Both the position numbers and the translations under genes were made by a program. Of a stretch of DNA of 64,000 bases, positions 12,155 through 25,885 are shown one piece after another. Under the pieces are notes generated by a model that saw only the letters and a list, made by a program, of their open reading frames with translations, made no database searches and was not told the DNA's origin. The DNA is from Rapana venosa (lineage: Eukaryota; Mollusca; Gastropoda; Neogastropoda; Muricidae), in assembly GCA_028751875.1 (NCBI GenBank), contig CM054155.1:467798-531797 (forward strand), read 5' to 3'. Position 1 is the stretch's first letter; every line of letters begins with the position of its first letter.

Positions 12155-12446
12155 AGTGAGACAACTCGGCTGTCCTTCATAGCATCTTGGACATGGTCTG
12201 CATTGTCGTCAGGAATGACCCATCCCTGTCCTGGGAATGGACATCACCTCTTTAAAACACTACAGGACTCAGCACATGTGCTGCATTGTGAACCCACTTC
12301 ATGGTCAGCTGTCGTATTCTACACTGTTCCTTAATAGGATCATCACCTCCACTGTCTACCTGTATGTCCTGCACATTGCTTCTGCACCAGTTGACATCAG
12401 TGCCGCTGTTAAGAGTATGCTCACACCGAGTCCTGTGCACATCTCA

Positions 12447-12885
12447 ATGTCAACATCATCATGTCAACATCGTCATGTCCTCAGTGTCAACATCATTGTG
12501 TCCTCAGTGTCAACATCATCATGTCCTCAGTGTCAACATCATCATGTCCTCAGTGTCAACATCGTCATGTCCTCACTGTCAACATCATCATGTCCTCGGT
12601 GTCAACATCATCATGTCCTCGGTGTCAACATCATCATGTCCTTGGTTTCAACATCATCATGTCCTCATTGTTAACATCATCATGTCCTTGGTGTCAACAT
12701 CATCATTATGTCCTCAGTGTATCAACATCATTGTGTCCTCAGTGTATCAACATCATCATCATGTCCTTGGTGTCAACATCATCATGTCCTCATTGTTAAC
12801 ATCATCATGTCCTCAGTATGGACATCATCATTATGCCCTCAGTATGGACATCATCATTATGCCCTCAGTATGGACATCATCAGTA
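12447..12885. repeat. 23-bp minisatellite downstream of BEN stop
   Basis: About 18 imperfect copies of a unit close to tcaacatcatcatgtcctca plus gtg. The last copies change to a tatggacatcatcattatgc variant. The array begins 290 bp after the BEN stop codon and so probably lies in the 3' untranslated region. Open frames across it are artefacts of stop-free repeats. Confidence 0.9.
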
Positions 12886-13381
12886 ATCTGCCCTTTGGGT
12901 TTCTTGTTCTGTTCCACAATATTTACATTGAACAGTTAACAGTTTCTTCACAGCACACTGGTTAGCAATGGCATGAAAGGGTGGGGTATTTGGGTGTGTG
13001 TGATGTTCAGCTATACTTATGTCAGTTCAAAATGTTGTCATAACCCTGAAGAAAAGTTGGCTGGGCAGATGCATGTGATTGTACCACACTGCCTACAAGA
13101 AAACCACAATGTTGACACAGGCCTCTACTGTGTATAATTGGAAATGATGCTTGAATTGGTTGGTGATAATGGGGTGTTGATTCTGCCACTGAAGTAGTGT
13201 ACATGTTCAGAGCAGCAGCGGCAGGATTTTAGGATCCTATTTATTTATGCCACTCACTGCCCAGCAGACTTGTAGAATGTCTCATATTGTTTAGATGATA
13301 CAGTGTTTATATGAGAAGTCATCTGGAACACTGTCCTGCCTGTTGAGGTGAGGTGCAGCTCAGATCAGCTAAAACCGACTG
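12886..13381. other. non-coding spacer
   Basis: Unique sequence between two minisatellites, possibly the rest of the BEN 3' untranslated region. No gene was recognised and no convincing AATAAA signal was found. Confidence 0.5.
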
Positions 13382-14573
13382 CGATGTGACCTGCTGTAAC
13401 TTGACTGTGACCTGCTGTAACTTGACTGTGACCTGCTGTAACTTGACTGTGACCTGCTGTAACTTGACTGTGACCTGCTGTAACTTGACTGTAACCTGCT
13501 GTAACTTGACTGTGACCTGCTGTAACTTGACTGTGACCTGCTGTAACTTGACTGTGACATGCTGTAACTTGACTGTGACATGCTGTAACTTGACTGTGAC
13601 CTGCTGTAACTTGACTGTGACCTGCTGTAACTTGACTGTGACCTGCTGTAACTTGACTGTGACCTGCTGTAACTTGACTGTGACCTGCTGTAACTTGACT
13701 GTGACCTGCTGTAACTTGACTGTGACCTGCTGTAACTTGACTGTGACCTGCTGTAACCTGCTGTAACTTGACTGTGACCTGCTGTAACTTGACTGTGACC
13801 TGCTGTAACTTGACTGTGACATGCTGTAACTTGACTGTGACATGCTGTAACTTGACTGTGACCTGCTGTAACTTGACTGTGACCTGCTGTAACTTGACTG
13901 TGACCTGCTGTAACATGCTGTAACTTGACTGTGACATGCTGTAACTTGACTGTGACATGCTGTAACTTGACTGTGACATGCTGTAACTTGACTGTGACAT
14001 GCGGTAACTTGACTGTGACATGCGGTAACTTGACTGTGACCTGCTGTAACATGCTGTAACTTGACTGTGACCTGCTGTAACTTGACTGTGACCTGCTGTG
14101 ACTTGACTGTGACATGCTGTAACTTGCTTGACTGTGACATGCTGTAACTTGCTTGACTGTGACATGCTGTAACTTGCTTGACTGTGACCTGCTGTAACTT
14201 GACTGTGACCTGCTGTAACTTGACTGTGACCTGCTGTAACTTGACTGTGACATGCTGTAACTTGACTGTGACATGCTGTAACTTGACTGTGACATGCTGT
14301 AACGTGACTGTGACCTGCTGTAACTTGACTGTGACATGCTGTAACTTGACTGTGACCTGCTGTAACTTGACTGTGACATGCTGTAACTTGACTGTGACAT
14401 GCTGTAACTTGACTGTGACATGCTGTAACTTGACTGTGACATGCTGTAACTTGACTGTGACATGCTGTAACTTGACTGTGACCTGCTGTAACTTGACTGT
14501 GACCTGCTGTAACTTGACTGTGACATGCTGTAACATGCTGTAACTTGACTGTGACATGCTGTAACTTGACTGT
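13382..14573. repeat. 21-bp minisatellite
   Basis: About 56 copies of ttgactgtgacctgctgtaa plus c. Copies vary mainly between gacctgctg and gacatgctg, and a few units carry an extra cttg or lack nine bases (for example near 13750, 13911, 14050 and 14127). Since 21 is a multiple of three, frames on both strands stay open for hundreds of codons. These are not genes. Confidence 0.97.
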
Positions 14574-15366
14574 CGCATGCTTTTGGAGCAGTCCTGGTCA
14601 GTCTTTATGCCATGTGTAGGTCTACAGGTCTGTACTTCTTATTTCACAATAGCTGATGTTCTTTTATTCATGTGTGTTCTACCATATTTATTCAGTCTAA
14701 CATTTACACTTTTTCTTAACATTTTCATACTTCTGAATGTTCATATGTGCAAAAAAAAGATCCCAAAAACCCCAACCCAAGAACTATAAGAAAAAAACAG
14801 TACAATTTTTGACAAGGGATAAAAAAAAAGTAAACAAAACGCAATAGACATGGTGTCAGTGCTCAAAGTGCTGAGATGTATACAGTGACTGAAGCCTGTT
14901 TTTAAACCCCAACAGGGTACTTCATCCTTTTTCACTTTGCTGTCAAAGCAGTCAGGTGATGGAGACTTTTGGCTTTGCACTGGCTGACTCCCAACTAGCA
15001 TAATATATGATAATGAAGCTTTTTAAATTCTTTTTTAAAAAAACATTGGCTTGTGAATGTTAGTTATGGACTCTTCTTCAGACCAGAGGAATGAATCTCC
15101 TGTGTCAGTTTTTCACTGGGTTGTGTGTAATGTGTGAACTTAGTTGTTCTTTCTTTTCTCAACATACTGTTTATCTGTGGACAAGAAATTTCAGGAGAAC
15201 AAACCCTATCTCCCCTAAAATGTTTTAATTTTGTTTAACTATAAAAACAACCCTTTCCTGCATTGGTGTACCTGATTCTTGTTTGACACCATTGGTTTGT
15301 GGACTATGTTTACCCCTTGAGATTGTTTTGTTTTCCCTGCCCTCCAGGCACACTGCCAACTCCACC
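14574..15366. other. non-coding interval
   Basis: A/T-rich unique sequence with short A and T runs. No coding or mobile-element signal was recognised. Confidence 0.55.
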
Positions 15367-15367
15367 A

Positions 15368-15957
15368 GTCACAAAACTATGGTATGGTAGCCATGGAGAG
15401 AGAGCGAGTGTATCACAGACTGTATTGGTCACAAAACTGTGGTATGGTAGCCATGGAGAGAGAGCGAGTGTATCACAGACTGTATTGCTCACAAAACTAT
15501 GGTATGGTAGCCATGGAGAGAGAGCGAGTGTATCACAGACTATATTGGTCACAAAACTGTGGTATGGTAGCCATGGAGAGAGAGCGAGTGTATCACAGAC
15601 TGTATTGCTCACAAAACTATGGTATGGTAGCCATGGAGAGAGAGCGAGTGTATCACAGACTGTATTGGTCACAAAACTATGGTATGGTAGCCATGGAGAG
15701 AGAGCGAGTGTATCACAGACTGTATTGGTCACAAAACTGTGGTATGGTAGCCATGGAGAGAGAGCGAGTGTATCACAGACTGTATTGGTCACAAAACTAT
15801 GGTAGCCATGGAGAGAGAGCGAGTGTATCACAGACTGTATTGGTCACAAAACTATGGTAGCCATGGAGAGAGAGCGAGTGTATCACAGACTGTATTGGTC
15901 ACAAAACTATGGTAGCCATAGAGAATGTGTGTGACAGACTGTATTGGTCACAGAACT
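15368..15957. repeat. 60-bp tandem repeat, about 10 copies
   Basis: Near-perfect 60-bp units starting gtcacaaaactatggtatgg and ending cagactgtattg. They alternate mostly at one site (aactatgg or aactgtgg) and at tattggtc versus tattgctc. The last three units lack a 7-bp piece (53 bp). The final copy diverges. Long open frames on both strands reflect the 3n period. Confidence 0.97.
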
Positions 15958-16628
15958 GTCATCACCATGGAAAAGATTGTCCATTGTAAACCTCACCTGC
16001 CAGAAAATGAAGACACTGTGTGTTTTCCTTGTGTAAGCAATGTCTGTATTCACTATTGTGTGTAGATTTATGTAAAATGTGTGTGTGAGAGAGAGAGAAA
16101 CAGTCACAGGTTCTAAATGCACAGTATTACATCAAGGCCAAAGTTACTTTTTCGTTTTGGTTTTTAGAAGGACTTTTATGCATTTTTGCCCGAATGATTT
16201 TGTTGTGGTTTGGCTTTTGCATTGTTTTGGTGATAAGAACTGATGGGAAAATCTGTAAGCTGTCAGTCGGTAGATGTGAGAATCTGCCACCTTCTGGTGG
16301 AATTCTGCCTCTGTGACCTTCTCCAGGACCATTTTTGACATCACTTTAAATCTGTCGAGAAAATTTTAGGGGGTGTGTGTGTGTTGATTCTCAGGCTGCT
16401 ATTATCCCAGAAAAGCTGTTTTCACTTGGATGATTGCCACATGGATCAGTCAGAGTCTCGATCCAGTGTCTTACTTCGTATACATATTTGCTTTGTGAAT
16501 TGCTTCCTTGAGCTGGCCAGCTGTCAGAGACGCTCAAACAAGTGCTCTCTTTGTCATTTCTGTGGAGTTCATAGGTCAGTTGCCACCATAGACAACCTAT
16601 GATTATTATATTTGTAGCTCAGTTGTCA
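15958..16628. other. non-coding interval
   Basis: Unique sequence with a short GA tract at about 16087-16100. No gene was recognised on either strand. Confidence 0.5.
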
Positions 16629-16629
16629 C

Positions 16630-16770
16630 CATCCAAATTCAAAAGTCAAGTTCAAAAGCTTTATTATCTCAAAGACAGAGAAATTCCGGCGAGTTACTCG
16701 CCATACATAAAAACAATAAACATTTAAACATAGTATTTAAAACACACACACACTGTCCAACATCAGCACG
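16630..16770 (-). mobile_element. probable retroelement 3' end
   Basis: Read on the minus strand, the sequence ends with gagataataaagcttttgaa and then cttgacttttgaattt, an AATAAA-bearing terminus of the kind that closes LINE or Penelope-like elements. No coding part was recognised upstream of it on that strand, so the family is unknown. Confidence 0.4.
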
Positions 16771-17179
16771 CACCCATCATGAGATAAAATGCATCCACAA
16801 ATCAGCAATATCTCAGCCAGCCACAAACCCACCCCAACAAAAATCACTTTACTCATGTGCGCACAGGTAAACCTGTACGTCCACACATTCACAGTCACTC
16901 GCGCACGCACGCTCGCACATTGTAAACATTCGTACCAATGCTCACGCATTTTAATAATATAAGTCAAATTGTTATAACATGTTGTATAAGACAAATATTA
17001 ATTAAATTAATACTATGTTCTTTTAAGATATTGAACAGTCTAAAATAATAACACGTGCACATATTTAAAGAAGAAAAAAATCATTTGTATAACATGTATG
17101 ATAAGGCAAATACCAGTGAAGTTAATACTCTATTCTATTAGAAACTGAACACAGTTTACACTAATAAAAGGTAGCCTTT

Positions 17180-17234
17180 AGTCTCTCTCTCTCTCTCTCC
17201 CTCCCCCCCCCCTCCCTCTCTCTCTCTCTCTCTC

Positions 17235-17286
<52 letters not shown>

Positions 17287-17288
17287 GT
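17180..17288. repeat. (CT)n microsatellite with C-run
   Basis: Interrupted CT repeat with a 10-base C run near 17205. It immediately adjoins the 3' end of the minus-strand LINE that starts at 17289. Confidence 0.95.
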
Positions 17289-18500
17289 CGTGGGATTTAG
17301 TTCAATTCAGATTTATTGTCATACATTTATTAATTAGCAGAATTGAGGTTGGAATAAAACTATTTTTAAATCGCAGGGCTCTAGACTTGGGTACTCTGTA
17401 GCGCTTTTGAGAAGGCAGGAGTTAAAAATATTTTGCAAGCACATGTGTGTCATCACTCACAATTTGTCTGGCTCTGTCTCTCACACGGCACTCATACAAG
17501 TCGTTCAGTTTCATTTGCTCACAGCCCACAATTTTGCCACATCTGGTTACAATTTTGTTTACTATGTTTTTGTTTTTAACAGTCAGGCCCCCATACCAAC
17601 AAACCAAGGAAAATGAAAGGACAGACTCAATAAAGCATCGGTAGAAATTTTGTAAAACTTTTACATTTACTTTAAGACTCCGGAGTTTTTGAAGGAAAAA
17701 GATGCGTGAGTGGCATTTTCTATTTACAAGATCTGTATTAGCATCAAAGTTTAGTTTATCATCAATAATAGTACCTAGATATTTGTATTGGTGTACACGC
17801 TCTACCTTTACACCATCATTGTCAAATTTGGTATGGGCTGGGGGTCCCTGCGAAAATCAATCAACATTTCCTTAGTCTTTTTAACATTAAGGTCAAGACA
17901 GTTCTGTTTGCACCAGGAGGAGAACTCCTCAACTTGTTTAAAATACATGACATGGGAATTAGACAGATCTTTGATTTGTAGCTTAACAAGATTCAGCGCT
18001 ATATAAATTCCATACCTTATTATTATTATTATCTTCCAGAGCAGTCATCAGAATATTTGATTAACGGTATAAGATCAGAGCCAGTGCAGTCATTTGTGAA
18101 AAGGATGGGGGGACAGAACAGTGCCTTGGGGAGAACCAGTGGAAGTTGATCTTTGAGTGGATATGGCTTTTTGAAATCGAACAAACTGTGTCCAGTGTGT
18201 CAAAAAGCTCATTATCCAGAGAATTAGCCGAGGACAGACATCTATTGAGAGCAGTTTGAGAGCTAATAGATGGGGCTCAATGGTATTAAAGGCAGAAGAG
18301 AAGTCAATGAAAAGTATACAAACAAAGGAGTCGGGTTTTTTAGGTGGGAATAAACATTATGCATTCCATGGGAATGTTATGAAGATCACCAGATAAAGAG
18401 GATTGTTTCTTGGAAGTGTACCATTTAAGGACTTTGACATCAGTCATTTTAATCAGCTGGGCATGAAAAACTAAGGGTTTGTGAAAAGACTCTTAATTGC
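17289..18500 (-). mobile_element. CR1-superfamily LINE (Rex1/Babar- or L2-like), fragment
   Basis: Minus-strand reverse-transcriptase remnant read in shifting frames: FIDFSSAFNTIEPHLLALKL (about 18315-18250), STGSPQGTVLSP, the catalytic region KYSDDC (about 18055), then SSWCKQNCLDLNVKKTKEML, YKYLGTIIDDKLNFDANTD, RCFIESVLSFHFPWFVGG and LNDLYECRVRDRARQIV. The C-terminal frame 17607-17422 is open. The 3' end (gacaataaatctgaattgaa on the minus strand) abuts the CT/GA microsatellite. A 55-bp tail-like insertion interrupts it at about 17979-18033. There are multiple frame breaks, so it is inactive. Confidence 0.8.
17979..18033 (+). mobile_element. short SINE/LINE tail fragment inside LINE
   Basis: Contains gcgctatataaattccatac followed by (tta)n. 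It breaks the reading of the surrounding minus-strand LINE between the SDD motif and IKDLSNSHVM. The same tail sequence recurs at 33705-33755, directly after a SINE. Confidence 0.6.
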
Positions 18501-18842
18501 CAGCATCATGAAAAAAAAAGTGACATGAAGACAGTTTCTCTGCACTAGGCTTTGTTGTAACTCAGTCGTAGGTTTAGGCGCTGATGCGTGTTTATGACAA
18601 AGATGTCAAACTGGTGGGAGTCATTTTCAGAAAACCGTAAGGTAGCTCGCTTACCACACCATGCATTGTGAGTGACTTGACATCACACGTGTGCATGTAT
18701 GCTCACAGCAGTGCAAGAGTGCTCCCATAACCCTGTCACCTTACACATGTGCACCTGCATACAACATGCACACACCAATATGCTTATAATGTCTGATACA
18801 TACTGAAGATTCTTTTGAAACGCACCCAAAGCTTGATTCAGA

Positions 18843-18875
18843 ATATTTCTCTCTCTCTCTCTGTCTCTCTCTCAA
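18843..18875 (+). repeat. (TC)n tract at 5' junction of LINE
   Basis: A tctctc tract broken by a single g, ending exactly where LINE coding sequence (SLYVF, in frame with ALYGAEIWG) begins. Confidence 0.85.
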
Positions 18876-20214
18876 CAAAGCTTGTATGTATTTTGAAAAA
18901 ATTATAAATATTGAATAATGACTATATTTGATGCTTAAATACAACCAACTGCATTATATGGTGCAGAAATTTGGGGTCTGGATGCAGCTGTAACACATTG
19001 TGAATCAGTACACCTCTTTGCTTTAAAGCAGTTTTTAGGCTTAAATAGACGTACTTCTGATGATCTTGTTTATAGTGAAACTAATAGATATCCTCTCTCT
19101 GTTAATGCTGCTGTAATATGAGTTGGACATTGGATTAAGATTCTGCATATGGTTGAGAGCAGGCTACCTTTTAAATTCTACAAGATGCTTTATGATCTAG
19201 TTGTCAAAGGGAAAAATAACTGGGCTTCACAAATACGTACCTGTTTATGTGAACTAGGGTTTGAATTTGTTTGGCTCAATCAAGGTGTCGAAAATTGTAG
19301 AGTTTATCAACGCTTTCAAGCAAAGATAACTGACTGCCAATGGCAGCAATGGAGTGGTCATATACAAAACAGTGACAGATTTCAAATGTACAGACAATTT
19401 TTAAGTTCGCATAATGTCAAACCTTATCTAAAACTTGATATGGACATACATTTGAAAAGAATTAAATCTAAGTTTAGACTTGGTTTATCAGATATAAAAG
19501 GTAAAGGAGTCCCATAACCTATAAGGTCGTAGGGGAGCGAGGCGTCAGAGACCTCACTTCTCTAGGGCCAGCATATTGAGGGCGGCGCCCATCTCCTCTC
19601 CCTCGCTGCTTTACCTTCCCTGACCCTAAAGAGGGCAGGTACCCATTTACAGCTGGGTGAACTGGGGGAACTGTACTGAAGCCAAGGCGCGCAAACGGTC
19701 ACGCTCGACGCTGCTTAACTTGGCTGGGGGAAAGCGAGTGCTCCGACCACTGAGCTATCCCGTCCCCCTCAAATGTTCATAAATTCAGATACAGAGAACA
19801 TGATGTTGATGACCTCAAGCTGCTATGCCCATTATGTAAGCAAGCACTGGAGGATGAAGTGCATTTTGTTGTGCTGTCCAGTTTTTGAGGATGTTAGGCA
19901 GAACTACATCCCTGTTAAATATAGTAGACAGCCTAATCTATTTAGACTGTGTTTACTCCTGGCATCAAGTCATCCTGAGGTTGTGCGCAGCCTCACTTTA
20001 TATTTGTGTAGAGCTTTCAGAATAAGAGAGATAATGTTATCCTAAGTGATATTTTTGTAGCTGACTTTTTGTTATACAGTAACATGTTGTCTGTGTGTGT
20101 GTGTGTTTTTGTTTATTTTATTTTATTTTTTAACCAAAATACTAAGCAGTTCGGCAACCCCCTTCATGTATGGGCCAATGGCCTTTTTGTGAATAAATCA
20201 TTCGAGTTCGAGTT
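18876..20214 (+). mobile_element. (TC)n-associated LINE family, copy A, 5'-truncated, interrupted by a SINE
   Basis: C-terminal part of a non-LTR retrotransposon. It starts within the region after the RT domain (ALYGAEIWGLDA at 18952, then NRYPLSVNAAV and ESRLPFKFYKML) and reads to GKNNWASQIRTC, ending with a zinc-motif segment CPLCKQALEDEVHFV and CPVF (about 19827-19890). One in-frame stop (TAA near 19118) and the SINE at 19512-19772 break it. The 3' untranslated end carries a GGCCaatGGCC hairpin-like motif and the terminal direct repeat CGAGTTCGAGTT, then passes straight into (CT)n. The family shares its C-terminus and 3' end with 45101-46059. Its clade was not determined. Confidence 0.8.
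19512..19772 (-). mobile_element. tRNA-derived SINE inserted in LINE copy A
   Basis: On the minus strand it begins gggacgggatagctcagtgg, matching a tRNA A-box head (TAGCTCAGTGG), and includes cacccagctgtaaatgggta. It is GC-rich, unlike the surrounding LINE. The LINE protein reading (LGLSDIKG before, HKFRYREHDVDDL after) resumes on the other side. A head of the same type occurs twice in the foldback at 55822-56040. A clear B box and target duplication were not found. Confidence 0.65.
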
Positions 20215-21800
<1,586 letters not shown>

Positions 21801-21804
21801 TTGT

Positions 21805-22045
21805 TTTCTTCTGCACTGTTAGGTAGTGGAACACGTGTAGTGTTTGGTTCTTCTGCATTGTTAGGTAGTGGAACACGTGTAGTCTGGTTCTCTTCTGCCC
21901 TGTTAGACAGTGGAGCACACACCTCCATGTACACCTGTACTTCTGCCCTGTTAGACAGTGGAGCACACACCTCCATGTACACCTGTACTTCTGCCCTGTT
22001 AGACAGTGGAGCACACACCTCCATGTACACCTGTACACAGGCCTC
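21805..22045. repeat. compound tandem repeat (41- and 48-bp units)
   Basis: Two units based on gttaggtagtggaacacgtg are followed by three 48-bp units (cttctgccctgttagacagt ... tgtacacctgta). The two unit types share the core tctgc.ctgttag.cagtgga, so one derives from the other. Confidence 0.85.
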
Positions 22046-22084
22046 CCTTGCTTTGTCCATGAGTTGCTGTTGTACCGAAGTGTG

Positions 22085-22133
22085 ACCGGGGGGGAGGGGG
22101 GGGGGGGGGGGTCTCTTTTTTTTTTTTTTTTTA
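22085..22133. repeat. poly-G / poly-T run
   Basis: Long G run followed by a short ctcttt and a T run. Exact lengths are unlikely to be reliable. Confidence 0.85.
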
Positions 22134-22318
22134 CAGTTGTGTCTGTTGCCGTCATTATGTGCTGCAGTCTGGCATTGCAGCTGCAGAGTATGTTGTTGCA
22201 GCAGCTGGTGGTGTGTTGTGTTGGGTGTTGACACTGCCAGATAGGGCAGCATTGTACAGAACCTAACCTAGCCTAACTCTGATGTCTTGTTTCGTTGTTA
22301 GGCCACATGGCAGTTGGG

Positions 22319-22797
22319 TGGTAGTTATACAGGACATTACTGGAGGTGTTATATGGTAGTTATACAGAACATTACTGGAGGTGTTATATGGTAGTTATAC
22401 AGGACATTACTGGAGGTGTTATATGGTAGTTATACAGGACATTACTGGAGGTGTTATATGGTAGTTATACAGGACATTATTGCAGGTGTTATATGGTAGT
22501 TATACAGGACATTACTGCAGGTGTTATATGGCAGTTATACAGGTCATTACTACATGTGTTAAATGGTAGTTATACAGAACATTACTGGAGGTGTTATATG
22601 GTAGTTATACAGAACATTATTGCAGGTGTTATATGGTAGTTATACAGGACATTACTGCAGGTGTTATATGGCAGTTATACAGGTCATTACTACAGGTGTT
22701 ATATGGTAGTTATACAGAACATTACTGGAGGTGTTACATGGTAGTTATACAGAACATTACTGCAGGTGTTATATGGTAGTTATACAGGACATTACTG
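22319..22797. repeat. 35-bp minisatellite, about 14 copies
   Basis: Units of gtagttatacaggacattac followed by tggaggtgttatatg. Variants (aggac/agaac; ctggag/ctgcag; gtcattactac) recur in the same order twice, suggesting that blocks of several units were duplicated together. Confidence 0.95.
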
Positions 22798-22879
22798 CAC
22801 ACAATTGTTAGGTCATGGGGTAGTTGGATGGTAGTACACTGTTGCACAGATGTAGAACAGTTGTATTGATACATGTTTT

Positions 22880-23027
22880 TACACACGCACACACACCACA
22901 CCACACCACACACACACACACCACACCACACCACACCACACACACACACCATAGCATACCACACCACACACACACACCACACCACACCACACCACACCAC
23001 ACCACACCCACACCACACCACACCACA

Positions 23028-23092
<65 letters not shown>
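22880..23092. repeat. (CA)n / (CCACA)n microsatellite
   Basis: Mixed ccacaccacac and cacaca tracts ending with about 60 bp of pure CA. Open frames of CVCV, THTH or HHTT are artefacts. Confidence 0.97.
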
Positions 23093-23095
<3 letters not shown>

Positions 23096-23221
23096 TTTAA
23101 AAGGTTACTGGTTTAAAAACAAAATAACAAAACCAGAAGAAACGAACACGGAGAAGAAAGAAAAGGGAATCCCCATGAGAGGACCAGGACATGTATACAT
23201 GTGATGTCAATCACTGAAGGG

Positions 23222-23518
23222 CTGCCTGGGAATGTGAGACAGCACAGCCTGGGAATGTGAGACAGCACAGCCTGGGAATGTGAGACAGCACAGCCTGGGA
23301 ATGTGAGACAGCACAGCCTGGGAATGTGAGACAGCACAGCCTGGGAATGTGAGACAGCACAGCCTGGGAATGTGAGACAGCACAGCCTGGGAATGTGAAA
23401 CAGCACAGCCTGGGAATGTGAGACAGCACAGCCTGGGAATGTGAGACAGCACAGCCTGGGAATGTGAGACAGCACAGCCTGGGAATGTGAGACAGCACAG
23501 CCTGGGAATGTGAGACAG
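23222..23518. repeat. 23-bp minisatellite, 13 copies
   Basis: Nearly perfect copies of cctgggaatgtgagacagca plus cag; a single unit has gtgaaacag. Confidence 0.97.
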
Positions 23519-24430
23519 CCAGTCCTCTCTTGCTATTGTGTCAGGCAGGGTGTTAGTGTTACTCTCAAATCACTCCAGTTCATTTTAATGAAAGTCGTCA
23601 GTGTGTGAACCTGATGGCAGTGTTCCGGGTGTCTCTTTGTGTACAAAGCTCTGGGGAGGGAGTGTTGTTCAACATAAAAGACCACTGCCAAATAAAAGGC
23701 AGAAAGTGTGGTTAGTTTTAAATGACAGCGGGTGCCATTTTGCTCTTGTTATTATTGACTGATTTTTAGACAGGAATGACTTTGTTGTCTGGTGCAGTTG
23801 AAAATATTGTGTGTAAAACTGCTTTCCTTATGTCAAAGACATTTTGGTCATTAGAAATTAAAATCTGCAGCATGTACTTTTTGATCACTATATTATTTAC
23901 AATCTTCTTCTTCTTCTTCTTCTTCTTCTTTTATGGTTTTTGTGACTGGTTGATTCTAATGTTGCTTATGTAGATTGTCAGAAAATGTTATATAATCTCT
24001 TTGTAAAAATCAGCAGAAAACTATTTGTGTTAATGTGTGTCTTTTAAAATGTATTTATACCTTTTACCCCAGAAGTTGTAATGTTTTGTTTTGATATTTA
24101 AAAAAATATTTGGAATTTTTGGACAGTATCAGAGGTCGTGTTATAGATCTGTATGTTGTGAAGAGATATGATGATCATGCAATATGTATTGAGTTTTGTT
24201 GTACTGTACTCTGTGAGTGATTGTTAGAATTGGGGGGAAAAGGTGGGGGGGGGGGAGATTGTTAGAATTGGAGAGAAGTGTGAGTCTCTTCAAAGTGTGA
24301 GAAAGATCAGGAGACACTCCACAGGCCTACTACTGTCTCCCTGTACTGTGTGAATGACACGTACCTCCTTCCAACAACAAAAGCAGCAGCAGAAATAACA
24401 TCCTCACACACACACACACACACACACGCA
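23519..24430. other. non-coding interval
   Basis: Unique sequence with (TTC)n at about 23907-23930, a G-run at about 24246-24258 and (CA)n at 24407-24427. No gene was recognised. Confidence 0.55.
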
Positions 24431-24439
24431 GGAGATCTT

Positions 24440-24725
24440 TTGGTGAGCGCTCGGTAGTGCCGGGGTTTTACTGACTGCTACTTAGGCTGTAGGCAGTCCT
24501 TTGGATGAGACTATAAACCGAGGCCCTGTGTGCAAATGCATGCTGAACATCTTGCACACATGTTAAATCCTGTTCCGCTTTTCAGAAGAGTAGGCCATTG
24601 TGTGCCAGTGGGAACAGATGACAATTTACAAAAGCGCATACACACAGGGACCAGATGTAAAAAAAGCACATGAGTGCTTATTCATTATCCTCGATATAAA
24701 AGAATAAAATAAAATAAATAATAAA
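24440..24725 (+). mobile_element. SINE-1 family, copy with degenerate head
   Basis: Shares with 33344-33690 the core gatgagactataaaccgagg, the segment ttaaatcctgttccgctttt, cattgtgtgccagtgggaac and the A-rich 3' tail after gtgcttattcattatcctcg. The tRNA-like head is short or diverged here. Confidence 0.8.
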
Positions 24726-24924
24726 ATATTGTGGGTGACTGACTCTGTAGAGGTTTGTAATGATGTCATTACATTGATGATCTGTGTACAAGTGCAGTAG
24801 GGATTTTGAGGGGACTTGTACAATATCATTCATGACTTGTGCTCAATGTGTTTTGGTGAGGTCTTAATGTGGGGATGGTGCAATACTATTGAAGACTTTG
24901 GAATACTGAATAGTGAGAGATCTT

Positions 24925-25885
24925 CACAGTTATAACCAAGTAGTGTAAACTAGTAGTGATTAATCTTCACAGTGCTAACCAGTAGTGCAAACTAGTAGTG
25001 ATTAATCTTCACAGTGCAAACCAGTAGTGCAAACTAGTAGTGATTAATCTTCACAGTGCAAACCAGTAGTAATTAATGTGCAGCAAGTAGTGCAAACTAG
25101 TAGTGATTAATCTTCACAGTGCAAACCAGTAGTGCAAACTAGTAGTGATTAATCTTCACAGTTCTAACCAGTAGTGCAAACTAGTAGTGATTAATCTTCA
25201 CAGTGCTAACCAGTAGTGTAAACTAGTAGTGATTAATCTTCACAGTGCTAACCAGTAGTGCAAACTAGTAGTGATTAATCTTCACAGTGCTAACCAGTAG
25301 TGCAAACTAGTAGTGATTAATCTTCACAGTGCTAACCAGTAGTGCAAACTAGTAGTGATTAATCTTCACAGTGCTAACCAGTAGTGCAAACTAGTAGTGA
25401 TTAATCTTCACAGTGCTAACCAGTAGTGCAAACTAGTAGTGATTAATCTTCACAGTGCTAACCAGTAGTGCAAACTAGTAGTGATTAATCTTCACAGTGC
25501 TAACCAGTAGTGCAAACTAGTAGTGATTAATCTTCACAGTGCTAACCAGTAGTGCAAACTAGTAGTAATTAATCTTCACAGTGCTAACCAGTAGTGCAAA
25601 CTAGTAGTGATTAATCTTCACAGTGCAAACTAGTAGTGATTAATCTTCACAGTGCTAACCAGAAGTGCAAACTAGTAGTGATTAATCTTCACAGTGCTAA
25701 CCAGTAGTGCAAACTAGTAGTGATTAATCTTCACAGTGCTAACCAGTAGTGTAAACCAGTAGTGATTAATGTGCAGCAAGTAGTGTAAACCAGTAGTGAT
25801 TAATGTGCAGCAAGTAGTGTAAACCAGTAGTGATTAATGTGCAGCAAGTGGTGTAAACCAGTAGTGGTTAATGTGCAGCAAGTGG
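24925..25885. repeat. 42-bp minisatellite, about 21 copies
   Basis: Units of ttcacagtgctaaccagtag followed by tgcaaactagtagtgattaatc. The first and last copies are variants with gtgcagcaagtag. A few deleted units (near 25060 and 25620) disrupt the phase. Confidence 0.95.

Noticed and set aside
13382..14573. CRISPR-like array
   Set aside because: Repeats are contiguous without spacers, and the genome is eukaryotic.
13319..14578. 419-residue minus-strand open frame of TVKLQHV/SYSRSQS repeats
   Set aside because: It lies entirely within the 21-bp minisatellite; both strands and several frames are open for the same trivial reason.
22880..23092. Cysteine/valine-rich or histidine/threonine-rich small proteins
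   Set aside because: Translation of a (CA)n/(TG)n microsatellite.
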